This document shows positions 15,556-22,491 of a stretch of DNA of 64,000 nucleotides, piece by piece; the stretch's first letter is position 1, and every line of letters begins with the position of its first letter. The notes under the pieces were generated by a model, which did no database searches, was not told where the DNA came from, and saw only the letters and a program-made list of their open reading frames with translations. This DNA comes from a virus. Where the stretch lies: positions 1 through 64,000 of the IMG/VR virus record IMGVR_UViG_3300043598_000016; one strand, 5' to 3'. Both the position numbers and the translations under genes were made by a program.

Positions 15556-16162
15556 CTACCCGCCCGGCGACTGGGACTCTCAGGACTGGCCCGACACCCC
15601 GCCCGAGCCGGACACCGCCACTCACCGCGCTGATAAGCCCTGGCCAGGGCCACCCGGCGCACTGCTGGGCGTGCGCGATGGCGGACCGCCATGCACCCGG
15701 GCGCACTGCGGGCACGCGTACACCCGGCACCTGCGCGCCGGCCCGCCGGTACCAGGCGCGGCCGAGCTGGCGTGCATGTCCCCCGAGTGTGGCTGCCCCG
15801 GCTACCAGCCACCGAGCTCGGCGGCCGAGGCGCACCAGGCACTGAAAGACGCTCCACGTCCGGGCTGGCCACGTACCGGGCGCGTGCCGTTGGCCGATCT
15901 GGTGGGCGCGGCGGCCGCCGCAAGCCTGGGCCACCCGGACCGCGCCGAGGAGATAGAGAGCCGGCTCACCGCCGCGCTCGAGCTGCTGACCCGCTACCGG
16001 ACCACGCTGCACCACGCCCTCGGGCTGACCCGCCCGGTGCCGGATGAGGAACTGCTCACCTACGTAGTGGATGCGATCCGGCACGCCCAGCAGCTGCCGC
16101 CGCCGGTGCGCAGCGGTGAGACCACCACGGCGGCCAGCCCAGGGAGTGAGACTGATGTCTGA
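15548..16162 (+). CDS. Zinc-knuckle protein, ALGL-module family member 1
   Basis: A 204-aa protein. The N-terminal half has a His/Cys cluster (CTRAHCGHAYTRH, then CMSPECGCPGY, residues about 48-87) likely to bind zinc. The C-terminal half holds LTAALELL...HHALGLTRPVPDEELLTYVVDAIRHAQ, which recurs in the proteins at 16155 and 16916. ATG 15548 lies inside the end of the previous gene. Function unknown; the shared module suggests gene duplication. Confidence 0.6.
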   Translation: MTDYPPGDWDSQDWPDTPPEPDTATHRADKPWPGPPGALLGVRDGGPPCTRAHCGHAYTRHLRAGPPVPGAAELACMSPECGCPGYQPPSSAAEAHQALKDAPRPGWPRTGRVPLADLVGAAAAASLGHPDRAEEIESRLTAALELLTRYRTTLHHALGLTRPVPDEELLTYVVDAIRHAQQLPPPVRSGETTTAASPGSETDV

Positions 16163-16736
16163 GGATGACCAGCCCACCGCGCCACACACCGCCTGCCGCT
16201 GTGGCCAGCCCGAGGCGGCCGGGGTGGTGCACCGCGCGGACGGACCCTGTTACGTGGCGGCCAGCGTGGCCCGCACGGCGGAGCAGGTGATCCACCACCT
16301 GACGAACACCCAGCCCGCCGAGGTCAGTGAAGCGTTCGCCCGGATGTATCCCGAGCTGGCCAACGTCATCACCGAGCACCCCGCCGGCCCGGGCCGGGAG
16401 ACCTTGGCGCGGTTTCGCCGGGAGCTGATCAACGCCCTCGGTGTGCGGCACCGGCCGGCGGACACCGAGCTGCTCCGCCTGGCCACCGAGGTGATCCGGC
16501 TGGCCCGGCGCACTGAACCCGGCGCGGTGGACCAGCTGCGGGCCGGCAGCAGAACCCCCCCCGGCGACTTCCCCTGCTGCTGCCCCGCCCCGACTACTGA
16601 GGTGGACCACGACGCGCCCTCGGCCACCACGGTGGGCACCGACTACGCCGCCGAGGTGGCCTACCGCACCCAGGTACAGCGCCCGGCGGACGATCCGGAC
16701 TGGGACATGCCGCCGCACCCCGAGGGTGAGCAGTGA
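16155..16736 (+). CDS. ALGL-module family member 2
   Basis: A 193-aa protein. It opens with a Cys pair (CRCGQPEAAG), then a helical region, then the shared module RRELINALGVRHRPADTELLRLATEVIRLARR near residues 86-118. A short FPCCCPAP cluster follows. It overlaps its upstream paralogue by 8 bases and sits behind AGGGAGTGAG. Function unknown. Confidence 0.6.
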   Translation: MSEDDQPTAPHTACRCGQPEAAGVVHRADGPCYVAASVARTAEQVIHHLTNTQPAEVSEAFARMYPELANVITEHPAGPGRETLARFRRELINALGVRHRPADTELLRLATEVIRLARRTEPGAVDQLRAGSRTPPGDFPCCCPAPTTEVDHDAPSATTVGTDYAAEVAYRTQVQRPADDPDWDMPPHPEGEQ

Positions 16737-16745
16737 GGGGCGGTG

Positions 16746-16928
16746 ATGGCCACGAAATTCACCGGCGTGCGAGACGGCGTACGCACCGCCGCGACGTGCC
16801 CGAGGTGCCGGACGCATCGGCTGTTCACGATGCCGAGCACCGGCGAACGTATGTGCGGGGATCAGGTGCACTGCCGCTACGTCAGCACGGAGAACCCGGA
16901 GCGGGGGGCGGGCCGGTGGTCGAGCTGA
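16746..16928 (+). CDS. Small zinc-ribbon protein, 60 aa
   Basis: A 60-aa protein with CPRCRTH and a second half MCGDQVHCRY that together resemble a zinc ribbon. ATG 16746 lies after GAGGGGCGGTG. It overlaps the next gene by 13 bases. No family was recognised. Confidence 0.55.
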   Translation: MATKFTGVRDGVRTAATCPRCRTHRLFTMPSTGERMCGDQVHCRYVSTENPERGAGRWSS

Positions 16929-17446
16929 TCGAGGATGCGGTGATCGCGGTGGCCCACCAGCTGCACCTGATCTACCGCACGGGCCCCAAGCAGACCGCCG
17001 AGGACATAGCGCGCCGCGTGCTGGCCGAGTACGAACGGGTCAAGGCGGCCGCGTTGAGCGCTGTGCCACTCAGCCGGGCGCCCTGGCGGGTGGGCAACCC
17101 GGAGCTGCGGGAGCGCCCGAACGACCTATACGAGGCGGACCGGGCCGGCCGCTGGCGCTACATCGGCTCGCTGGCCACCCCGGAACACGCCACCTGGTGC
17201 GCGGTGGCCCGGGACATGCTGGCCGGCCAGCGGATAGATGAGGCGTACCGGGTGGCCAGCAGCTCGGCCGATGCGTTCCGAGCCAGGCTCACCGCCGCCC
17301 TTGGGCTGCCCGAGAATCCCGGGGACGCGGTGCTCATAGCCTCGGCCGAGCGGGCCATCCGGATCGCCCGGGGGCTGCCCCGGAATGCTGGGCCGCCCGA
17401 GCTCGGCCAAGGCAGCCAGGCTGACCATTACCGGGGGGACGGATGA
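16916..17446 (+). CDS. ALGL-module family member 3
   Basis: A 176-aa protein without Cys clusters. Its C terminus repeats the shared module FRARLTAALGLPENPGDAVLIASAERAIRIARG. A longer reading from 16733 exists, but GTG 16916 is preferred because it follows GGAGCGGGGGG and avoids reading through the zinc-ribbon gene in another frame. Function unknown. Confidence 0.6.
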   Translation: MVELIEDAVIAVAHQLHLIYRTGPKQTAEDIARRVLAEYERVKAAALSAVPLSRAPWRVGNPELRERPNDLYEADRAGRWRYIGSLATPEHATWCAVARDMLAGQRIDEAYRVASSSADAFRARLTAALGLPENPGDAVLIASAERAIRIARGLPRNAGPPELGQGSQADHYRGDG

Positions 17447-17544
17447 GCAACGCGGATTGGTGGCTGCTGGGTACGTGCTTCCTGGGCGCCCTCGGCGTGG
17501 TGGCGATGGTGGTGGCCATCTACCTGGCCCGGCGGTCACGATGA
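17443..17544 (+). CDS. Membrane microprotein, 33 aa
   Basis: A 33-aa single-span protein (WWLLGTCFLGALGVVAMVVA, then a basic end ARRSR). It starts at ATG 17443 in an ATGA overlap with the upstream stop and ends in an ATGA overlap with the next start. The N-out/basic-in arrangement predicts an inner-membrane anchor. Confidence 0.55.
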   Translation: MSNADWWLLGTCFLGALGVVAMVVAIYLARRSR

Positions 17545-17846
17545 CCCGCCCGGAGTGCCCGGGGTGCGGGGAGGGGCCAGCGTTCCCGGCGCGCCGGCGG
17601 GTGGACTGGGCGCTATGGGTGCACCCCGAGCAGTCCCGGATCTGCCTGGTGCCCACCTGGCCGGCCTACCGCACGGCGCGGATGACGCTGTGCCATGACT
17701 GCACCCGGGGCGCGCTGCTGCAGAGCACCTGTCTGGCCGAGCGGGAGCCCGGCGGCGGGTTCCGGCTGGTGACCGCCACGGTGGCCAGCTGCTGCCCGCG
17801 TTGCCTGGGCCGGTCCTGCCTGCCGGGTTTCGTGATGCCGTCATGA
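17541..17846 (+). CDS. Cys-rich zinc-binding protein, 101 aa
   Basis: A 101-aa protein with CPGCGEGPAFP, then LCHDCTRGAL, then CCPRCLGRSC. This pattern of paired Cys indicates two zinc sites. It lies between membrane microprotein genes and overlaps both as ATGA. No enzyme motif was seen. Confidence 0.6.
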   Translation: MTRPECPGCGEGPAFPARRRVDWALWVHPEQSRICLVPTWPAYRTARMTLCHDCTRGALLQSTCLAEREPGGGFRLVTATVASCCPRCLGRSCLPGFVMPS

Positions 17847-17962
17847 CCGGCCGGGCGGTAGTGCTGGCCCTGCTGGCGCTGATCATGGTGTTGCTGCTGG
17901 CCGCGCTCTGCTTCGCGGTCTATGCGCTGGTCATCACCGGGGCGGTGACCTGCCAATGGTGA
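17843..17962 (+). CDS. Membrane microprotein, 39 aa
   Basis: A 39-aa protein that is nearly all one membrane span (VVLALLALIMVLLLAALCF and onward). It begins at ATG 17843 overlapping the previous stop and overlaps the next small gene by seven bases. Confidence 0.5.
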   Translation: MTGRAVVLALLALIMVLLLAALCFAVYALVITGAVTCQW

Positions 17963-18045
17963 GGGCGCTGGTCATGGGTTGGCTGGGTGACGTCGAGTGG
18001 CTGACCCTGCTGAGCCTGCTGAGCATCGCCTGGGGGCTGCTGTGA
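17956..18045 (+). CDS. Membrane microprotein, 29 aa
   Basis: A 29-aa candidate with an amphipathic N terminus and hydrophobic tail (WLTLLSLLSIAWGLL). It is supported mainly by precise end-to-start overlaps on both sides; expression is unproven. Confidence 0.4.
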   Translation: MVRALVMGWLGDVEWLTLLSLLSIAWGLL

Positions 18046-18185
18046 TGATCAGGCGGTGGCCAGGGTGGTGGGTGCTGGTCATCGTGCTGTTGCTGGCCGC
18101 CGCCACCGCGCGCTCCGTCTGGCTGGCCATCGGCGCCGCCACCGTGGCGGTGGTGCTGCTCGAGCGCCCGAGGTGGCGGCTATGA
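18045..18185 (+). CDS. Membrane microprotein, 46 aa
   Basis: A 46-aa protein with one or two hydrophobic segments (WWVLVIVLLLAAATA and VWLAIGAATVAVVLL) and basic ends. ATG 18045 overlaps the previous stop as TGATG. Confidence 0.5.
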   Translation: MIRRWPGWWVLVIVLLLAAATARSVWLAIGAATVAVVLLERPRWRL

Positions 18186-18388
18186 CTGAGCCGCTGTTCG
18201 TCCAGGGCACGCTGCCCAGCTCAGGCTCCCGCTTCCGAATGTGGGTGTCACTGCGGTGGGCGGTGCTCGAGGTCAACGGGCTAGTGACGTTCGTGCCGAG
18301 CTCAGCCGGCAGCTGGGACCGTCACCCGCTACCGGCTGAGCTGGTGGCGGATATGGCGGTCGCACTCTGGGAAGCGGGCCAGCCATGA
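18182..18388 (+). CDS. Hypothetical protein, 68 aa
   Basis: A 68-aa soluble protein, beta-rich (FRMWVSLRWAVLEVNGLVTF), of unknown function. It overlaps the membrane microprotein upstream and the terminase-like gene downstream as ATGA, so translation of the terminase-like protein may depend on it. Confidence 0.55.
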   Translation: MTEPLFVQGTLPSSGSRFRMWVSLRWAVLEVNGLVTFVPSSAGSWDRHPLPAELVADMAVALWEAGQP

Positions 18389-19974
18389 CCCTGCTGCTGC
18401 CCGAGGACGAGGTGCTGGCCACCGGCCCGTATGTGCTGGCCGGGCCGGATGACTGGGACGGCACCTGGTACCACCGCCAGCTGATGCACTCGGCGGTGGC
18501 CAACTTCATGGCCGAGGCGCGCCGGCCCGAGCGACTGCCGGGCCGGCAGTACCGCCGCGACCTGACCGAACACAACCCGCTGCTGTTCATGTTGATCTAT
18601 CTGACCAAGCACCTGCGGACCCCTCGGCTGGACGGCGCGATCCACCTGTCACGGTTCCACTTGGACGCGCTGCACTACTGCCGGCGCTGGGCATTCCAGG
18701 GCTGGGGGATCGGCGGGTGCCGGGATGGCTGGATCGCGCCCCGCAAGTCAGGCAAGTCAACGATCTTTCTGGTTGGCCTGCTGCTCTGGGCGCTGGCCCA
18801 CGGGCACCGCCGCTTCGCGCTGGTGATCGCGCACACCGGCACCATGGTGGACAAACACATGCTCACCCTGCGCGATGAGATCCAGAACAACCCATGGCTG
18901 CGGGCCGATTTCCCCGAGCTCTGCACCCCGCTCAAGCGGCGCGGCCGGGCGGTGATGGACAACGCGGAGGGCTACATGGCCGAGTCCGGCGCGATGTTCC
19001 TGGTGATGGGTTTCGGCCGGGCCGCCCTCGGCATCAAGGTGGGCACCGAGCTGCCGGATCTGATCATGGTTGACGATGGTGAGGGGCACGAGGAGCGGTA
19101 CAGCCTCTACCAGAAATCACAGCGGCTCAAGACGTTGCGCGCGGCCATCCTGCCGATGAACGAGTACGCGGTGCTGGCCATCATCGGCACCACCACCCGG
19201 CACGGCTCGATCATGCACGACGTGGCCCGGGCGGCCGCCTGGGTGCAGGCCGAGGGGATCCGGGCGCACCATTACCCGGCGATCGAGACGGACCCGGAGA
19301 CCGGTGAGCGGCGCTCGGCGTGGGCGGCCCGCTGGCCGTTGAGCTGGCTGCTGGACAACGAACTGGAAAGATCATTCGCGCTGAACTATCTGTGCGACCC
19401 GCTAGCCCCGGGGGAGGGTAGCTACTGGTCCGATGAGATGTTCGTGATGGCCCCGCCGAGCATCGCCCGACTGGTCACCAGCCGGGCGCTGAGCATCGAT
19501 CCCACGGACCTGGCCAACGGCGCGCACAACGACTTCACGGCGCTGGTGCAGGGGGCGTACTCGGCGCCGTACCGGAAAGCCATTCTCGAGGCGAGCATCA
19601 GCGTCAAGCCGACTGAGGATGAACTCAAGTGGCGGGTGCACTCGGCCATCCGCAACAGCCCGCCGGCCTGCCCGATCACCCGGGTGCTGATCGAGATGAA
19701 TAAGGGCGGCCCGCTGGTCAAGCAGGTGTGCAGCCCGCTGCCCCGGGTCAACGGGGTGCGGGTGGAGTGGGTGGAAGTGTGGGCGACTGAGCACAAGCTG
19801 AGCCGGCTGGGCCGCGCGGCGGACCGGTTCGAGCGCGGCGAAGTGCTGTTCGGCGATACCCTCCCGTCGCTGCGCCGCCAACTCAAGGCCGTGCCCAACG
19901 GCGACCATGACGATGAGGCGGACGCGGTTTCGCAGTACCTGGACGATGTGCTGCCCGGTGAGTACGTCGCCTAG
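18385..19974 (+). CDS. Second terminase large-subunit-like ATPase-nuclease
   Basis: A 529-aa protein with all elements of a phage packaging motor: Walker A APRKSGKST at 118-126, Walker B DLIMVDDGE at 225-233, coupling motif IIGTTTR at 266-272, and an RNase H-like nuclease with IDPTD (Asp372), IEMN (Glu437) and HDDEADA (508-514). It belongs to a TerL lineage different from the TerL at 61406-63106 and has no small subunit, portal or cos-like context here. It ends a chain of overlapping small genes and is followed by a hairpin. It could be a true alternative packaging motor, an anti-satellite factor or a repurposed DNA translocase-nuclease. Confidence 0.85.
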   Translation: MTLLLPEDEVLATGPYVLAGPDDWDGTWYHRQLMHSAVANFMAEARRPERLPGRQYRRDLTEHNPLLFMLIYLTKHLRTPRLDGAIHLSRFHLDALHYCRRWAFQGWGIGGCRDGWIAPRKSGKSTIFLVGLLLWALAHGHRRFALVIAHTGTMVDKHMLTLRDEIQNNPWLRADFPELCTPLKRRGRAVMDNAEGYMAESGAMFLVMGFGRAALGIKVGTELPDLIMVDDGEGHEERYSLYQKSQRLKTLRAAILPMNEYAVLAIIGTTTRHGSIMHDVARAAAWVQAEGIRAHHYPAIETDPETGERRSAWAARWPLSWLLDNELERSFALNYLCDPLAPGEGSYWSDEMFVMAPPSIARLVTSRALSIDPTDLANGAHNDFTALVQGAYSAPYRKAILEASISVKPTEDELKWRVHSAIRNSPPACPITRVLIEMNKGGPLVKQVCSPLPRVNGVRVEWVEVWATEHKLSRLGRAADRFERGEVLFGDTLPSLRRQLKAVPNGDHDDEADAVSQYLDDVLPGEYVA

Positions 19975-19982
19975 CTCCCCCT

Positions 19983-20007
19983 GGTCGGGACTGTCGGGGC
20001 CCTGACC
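19983..20007 (+). terminator. Hairpin after the second terminase gene
   Basis: Arms GGTCGGG (19983-19989) and CCCTGACC (20000-20007) pair with one bulged base. It lies nine bases after the terminase-like stop and just before a new promoter, so it may end the first accessory transcript. There is no U-run. Confidence 0.4.
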
Positions 20008-20024
20008 TGCACTTATCTTAGTTG

Positions 20025-20053
20025 TTGTCATCTACTCAAACCTACGGTAGAGT
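20025..20053 (+). promoter_or_regulatory. Sigma-70-type promoter for 20104 gene
   Basis: TTGTCA (20025-20030), a 17-base spacer and TAGAGT (20048-20053) form the best promoter match in the window. The expected start is near 20060. The region is notably AT-rich for this genome. Confidence 0.65.
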
Positions 20054-20076
20054 GGGAACCGCAAGAGCTTTGCCCG

Positions 20077-20103
20077 CCCCGACCAGCCAGGAGCCCGCCC
20101 GAC
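20077..20103 (+). promoter_or_regulatory. CCCCGACCA box plus AGGAGCCC before 20104
   Basis: CCCCGACCA at 20077-20085 is followed by AGGAGCCC (20089-20096), seven bases before ATG 20104, downstream of the promoter at 20025. Confidence 0.6.
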
Positions 20104-21279
20104 ATGACCGCCCCCCGCACCACCGCCCAGTCCGCCGCCGATGAGGCTTACGCCGCTTTCGTTGCCGGTTGCACGTGCGGCCTGACCGACCACCAGCACA
20201 CCACCGAGTGCGCCGCGCGCTGGGATGCCGCCGCCGAGGCTGCCGAACTGGCCAACACCGAGGCGCCGGCTGCCCCGTTCGAGATCGGCCAGCGGGTCCG
20301 CTTCACCGCCGAGATCGGCAGCCCCGAGCTGGTGCACGTCACCGGCGAGATCACCGAGGCTGGCCCCCGCGAGTCCGTGGTCCGCCTGGACACCCGGGTG
20401 CCCGGCTACGTCGCCGAGCTGCGTTCGTTCAACATCTACATTGAGCCCATCCCCGAGCTGACCGCTGTTGAGGCGGTCCGCCTGGTCACCCGCCGCGCGC
20501 AGCGGGCCGCGCTGGACCACGCCGAGCCCCTCGGCCCGGTGCCGTGTGCTCACGTGTTTATGCGCACCATGGGCGCGCTCAGCTGCCAGAAATGCCACGT
20601 TGGCGCCTCGGCCACACTCGGCGGAGCTTTCCGCACCTACGCCCAGCAGTGGGCCGAGGCGGACCGCCGCACCGAGCTGGCCGCCACCGATCCCACGCTG
20701 TCCGCCTACGCCATGCGCCTGGTGCAGGCCGCCGAATACCGGGCCGAGCTGCGCGCCTACGGGGTGCCGGTGGCCCAGCTGGTTTACCCGTTCGCCATCG
20801 GCCCGGACCCGGAGTACCTCGGCCACCCGGACCGCGCCGAGTACCGCGCCGCCTGGGAGCAGGCCGGGCGACTGACCGGCGCCGCCGAGTACGCCGCCGC
20901 GCTGCGCGCCCTGGCCGACATCGTGGAGGCCACCCCCGAGGTGCACCGCTACAACGACTTTTTCGTCTGGTACGGGGAGAGCCGGGAGGATCTGGCCGCG
21001 CTGGCCCGGGCCGCGCTGGCCGCCGGCGCCACGGTGGCCAAGGACGTGGAGGCGGACAGCTATAACCTTGAGCTGCGCCTGGGCCCGCTCAAGCTGATGG
21101 CGCTGGCCAACCGCTCGGCGGTGTGCGAGCGGGTGGTGCTCGGCACCGATGAGGTGACCGAGATGGTGCCGGACCCGGAGTACGTGGCGCCCGAGCTGCC
21201 GGCGGCGCCCCTGGTCCAGGTCACCCGCACGGTGGACCGGGTGGAGTGGCGCTGCACCCCGCTGCTGGCCGAGAGCTAG
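20104..21279 (+). CDS. Hypothetical protein, 391 aa
   Basis: A 391-aa protein of unknown function. It starts with a His/Cys segment (CTCGLTDHQHTTEC) and has an SH3/KOW-like stretch (IGQRVRFTAEIGSPELVHVTG, with an FNIYIEPIPE end) near residues 60-115. A second Cys set follows (CAHVF...CQKCH near 148-165), then a long helical region. It has its own promoter and is followed by strong hairpins, so it is a separately expressed unit. No enzyme signature was seen; a nucleic-acid-binding host-takeover factor is possible. Confidence 0.6.
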   Translation: MTAPRTTAQSAADEAYAAFVAGCTCGLTDHQHTTECAARWDAAAEAAELANTEAPAAPFEIGQRVRFTAEIGSPELVHVTGEITEAGPRESVVRLDTRVPGYVAELRSFNIYIEPIPELTAVEAVRLVTRRAQRAALDHAEPLGPVPCAHVFMRTMGALSCQKCHVGASATLGGAFRTYAQQWAEADRRTELAATDPTLSAYAMRLVQAAEYRAELRAYGVPVAQLVYPFAIGPDPEYLGHPDRAEYRAAWEQAGRLTGAAEYAAALRALADIVEATPEVHRYNDFFVWYGESREDLAALARAALAAGATVAKDVEADSYNLELRLGPLKLMALANRSAVCERVVLGTDEVTEMVPDPEYVAPELPAAPLVQVTRTVDRVEWRCTPLLAES

Positions 21280-21286
21280 AGACCTC

Positions 21287-21375
21287 GGGGCCGGGCGGGT
21301 GATCCCCCCGTCCGGTCCCCTCCGATGAGCGCCGGGTGCCCTGCGGCTGGGGAGCGGGCACGGCACCCGGCGCTC
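21287..21375 (+). terminator. Tandem hairpins after 20104 gene
   Basis: An imperfect GC-rich stem (21287-21320) is followed by a perfect 14-bp inverted repeat, GAGCGCCGGGTGCC (21327-21340) and GGCACCCGGCGCTC (21362-21375), with a 21-base loop. They lie in the 140-base gap after the gene. There is no T-run, but actinobacterial terminators often lack one. Confidence 0.6.
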
Positions 21376-21419
21376 CACCTACCCACTTAACGAGATCATC
21401 AAACGAGAGGGTTCACCCC

Positions 21420-21578
21420 ATGAGGAACGCATCCGCCCACCGGAACGGTCCCGGCGCCCACCGGGTGACCGGGTGGCCGGCCGTGGTGGCCTGGTGGCGC
21501 CGCTGGTGGCTGGCGACCACACCCCGGGACATCGAGCAGGCCGCCCGGGAGCGGCGGACCCGGCACCGCGCCAGCTGA
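21420..21578 (+). CDS. Small basic protein, 52 aa
   Basis: A 52-aa Arg/Trp-rich protein (VVAWWRRWW, then REIEQ-like helix and RERRTRHR end). ATG 21420 follows GAGAGGGTTCACC. It may associate with membrane or nucleic acid. No family was recognised. Confidence 0.5.
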   Translation: MRNASAHRNGPGAHRVTGWPAVVAWWRRWWLATTPRDIEQAARERRTRHRAS

Positions 21579-21598
21579 CCGCACGTCCCTACTACCAG

Positions 21599-21632
21599 CC
21601 CCGACCAATCGCACACAGACAGGGAGCCCACC
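21599..21632 (+). promoter_or_regulatory. CCCCGACCA box plus AGGGAGCCCACC before 21633
   Basis: CCCCGACCA at 21599-21607 and AGGGAGCCCACC at 21621-21632, directly before ATG 21633. This is a well-conserved copy of the two-part element. Confidence 0.65.
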
Positions 21633-21803
21633 ATGGGCAAGCACCGTGACCAGACCACCCAGCAGGCCGTCCAAGAGCGCCGCCAGGGCATCGAGACTCT
21701 GGCCCGCCACGGGCTGATCAGCGACGACCAGCGGCGCTCTGAGCAGCGGCACCTGGACACCGTGGACCACCACCGGGTGATCGAGAGCCAGCGCAAACCC
21801 TGA
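21633..21803 (+). CDS. Small charged protein, 56 aa
   Basis: A 56-aa hydrophilic, helical protein (MGKHRDQTTQQAVQ at the start). It shares the opening MGKH with the protein at 24115. It is supported by the two-part start element at 21599-21632. Function unknown. Confidence 0.6.
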   Translation: MGKHRDQTTQQAVQERRQGIETLARHGLISDDQRRSEQRHLDTVDHHRVIESQRKP

Positions 21804-21817
21804 ACCGCACCGCCCAG

Positions 21818-21858
21818 CCCCGACCAGACACAGCAGCACCGCGAGTGAGGAGAGCACC
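21818..21858 (+). promoter_or_regulatory. CCCCGACCA box before 21859
   Basis: CCCCGACCA at 21818-21826 is followed by GAGGAGAGCACC directly before GTG 21859, a variant of the usual element. Confidence 0.55.
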
Positions 21859-22158
21859 GTGGACCTACCGGGCATCATCCGCCGGGTGATCGAGCGTGAC
21901 CAGGCGGCGCACGCCGCGTTCGTGGCCCCGCCGCAGTACATCACCGATCGCAATGAGCAGCTCTGCGCCGAGGCGGATGAGCGGGAGGTGGAGCTGGCGC
22001 GGATCGCGGCGCACCGCCTGGCCGCCGCCAACGCGCGCCGGGAACGCAAGGAACGTGAGGAGTTGGCCGCGCGGCAGCGCGAGATTGACCGCCAGTCCCG
22101 CCAGCTGGCCGAGGCCATCGCGGACAGCGTGGTCCAGCAGATCCGCCGGCCGCGATGA
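21859..22158 (+). CDS. Coiled-coil protein, 99 aa
   Basis: A 99-aa highly charged protein whose residues about 35-90 form a long Arg/Glu/Ala helix (AANARRERKEREELAARQREI), probably a coiled coil. It starts at GTG 21859 behind GAGGAGAGC and overlaps the next gene as ATGA. Function unknown. Confidence 0.6.
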   Translation: MDLPGIIRRVIERDQAAHAAFVAPPQYITDRNEQLCAEADEREVELARIAAHRLAAANARRERKEREELAARQREIDRQSRQLAEAIADSVVQQIRRPR

Positions 22159-22391
22159 GGGGCCGGACGAAGACCTGGCTGGCCAGGATGCTCACGCATA
22201 GCGGCGACTACACCATTGGGGTGGCGCCGGTCACGTTCCGGATCAACGCCCTGCTGATCGAGCCGCGCGGGCAGGCTGGCCGGATGGTGTCGGTATACCT
22301 GGACACCCCGGCCGCCGCTCGCAAGCTGGCCGCCGAGCTGACCGCCTGGGCCGAGCTGCGGGAGGGGCTGACCCGCGATGACAAACACTGA
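22155..22391 (+). CDS. Hypothetical protein, 78 aa
   Basis: A 78-aa protein with a basic start, a beta-rich middle (YTIGVAPVTFRINALLI) and a helical end. It is coupled to neighbours on both sides by overlapping codons. No family was recognised. Confidence 0.55.
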   Translation: MRGRTKTWLARMLTHSGDYTIGVAPVTFRINALLIEPRGQAGRMVSVYLDTPAAARKLAAELTAWAELREGLTRDDKH

Positions 22392-22491
22392 GGGCGTGCT
22401 GTTCGTCATCGGCTACGTGATCGTGCTGGCCATGGTCATCGCGGCCGCCCCGACCATTGCTCGCTGGTGGAGTAACCGGGGGCGGCGGTGA
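22378..22491 (+). CDS. Membrane microprotein, 37 aa
   Basis: A 37-aa single-span protein (VLFVIGYVIVLAMVIAAAP, then basic RWWSNRGRR). It overlaps the genes on both sides by 14 and 4 bases. It is part of the recurring pattern of membrane microproteins in this operon. Confidence 0.5.
   Translation: MTNTEGVLFVIGYVIVLAMVIAAAPTIARWWSNRGRR

Noticed and set aside
16733-16915. N-terminal extension of the 16916 gene
   Set aside because: The first 61 residues read through the zinc-ribbon gene in another frame; GTG 16916 has a strong ribosome-binding site.
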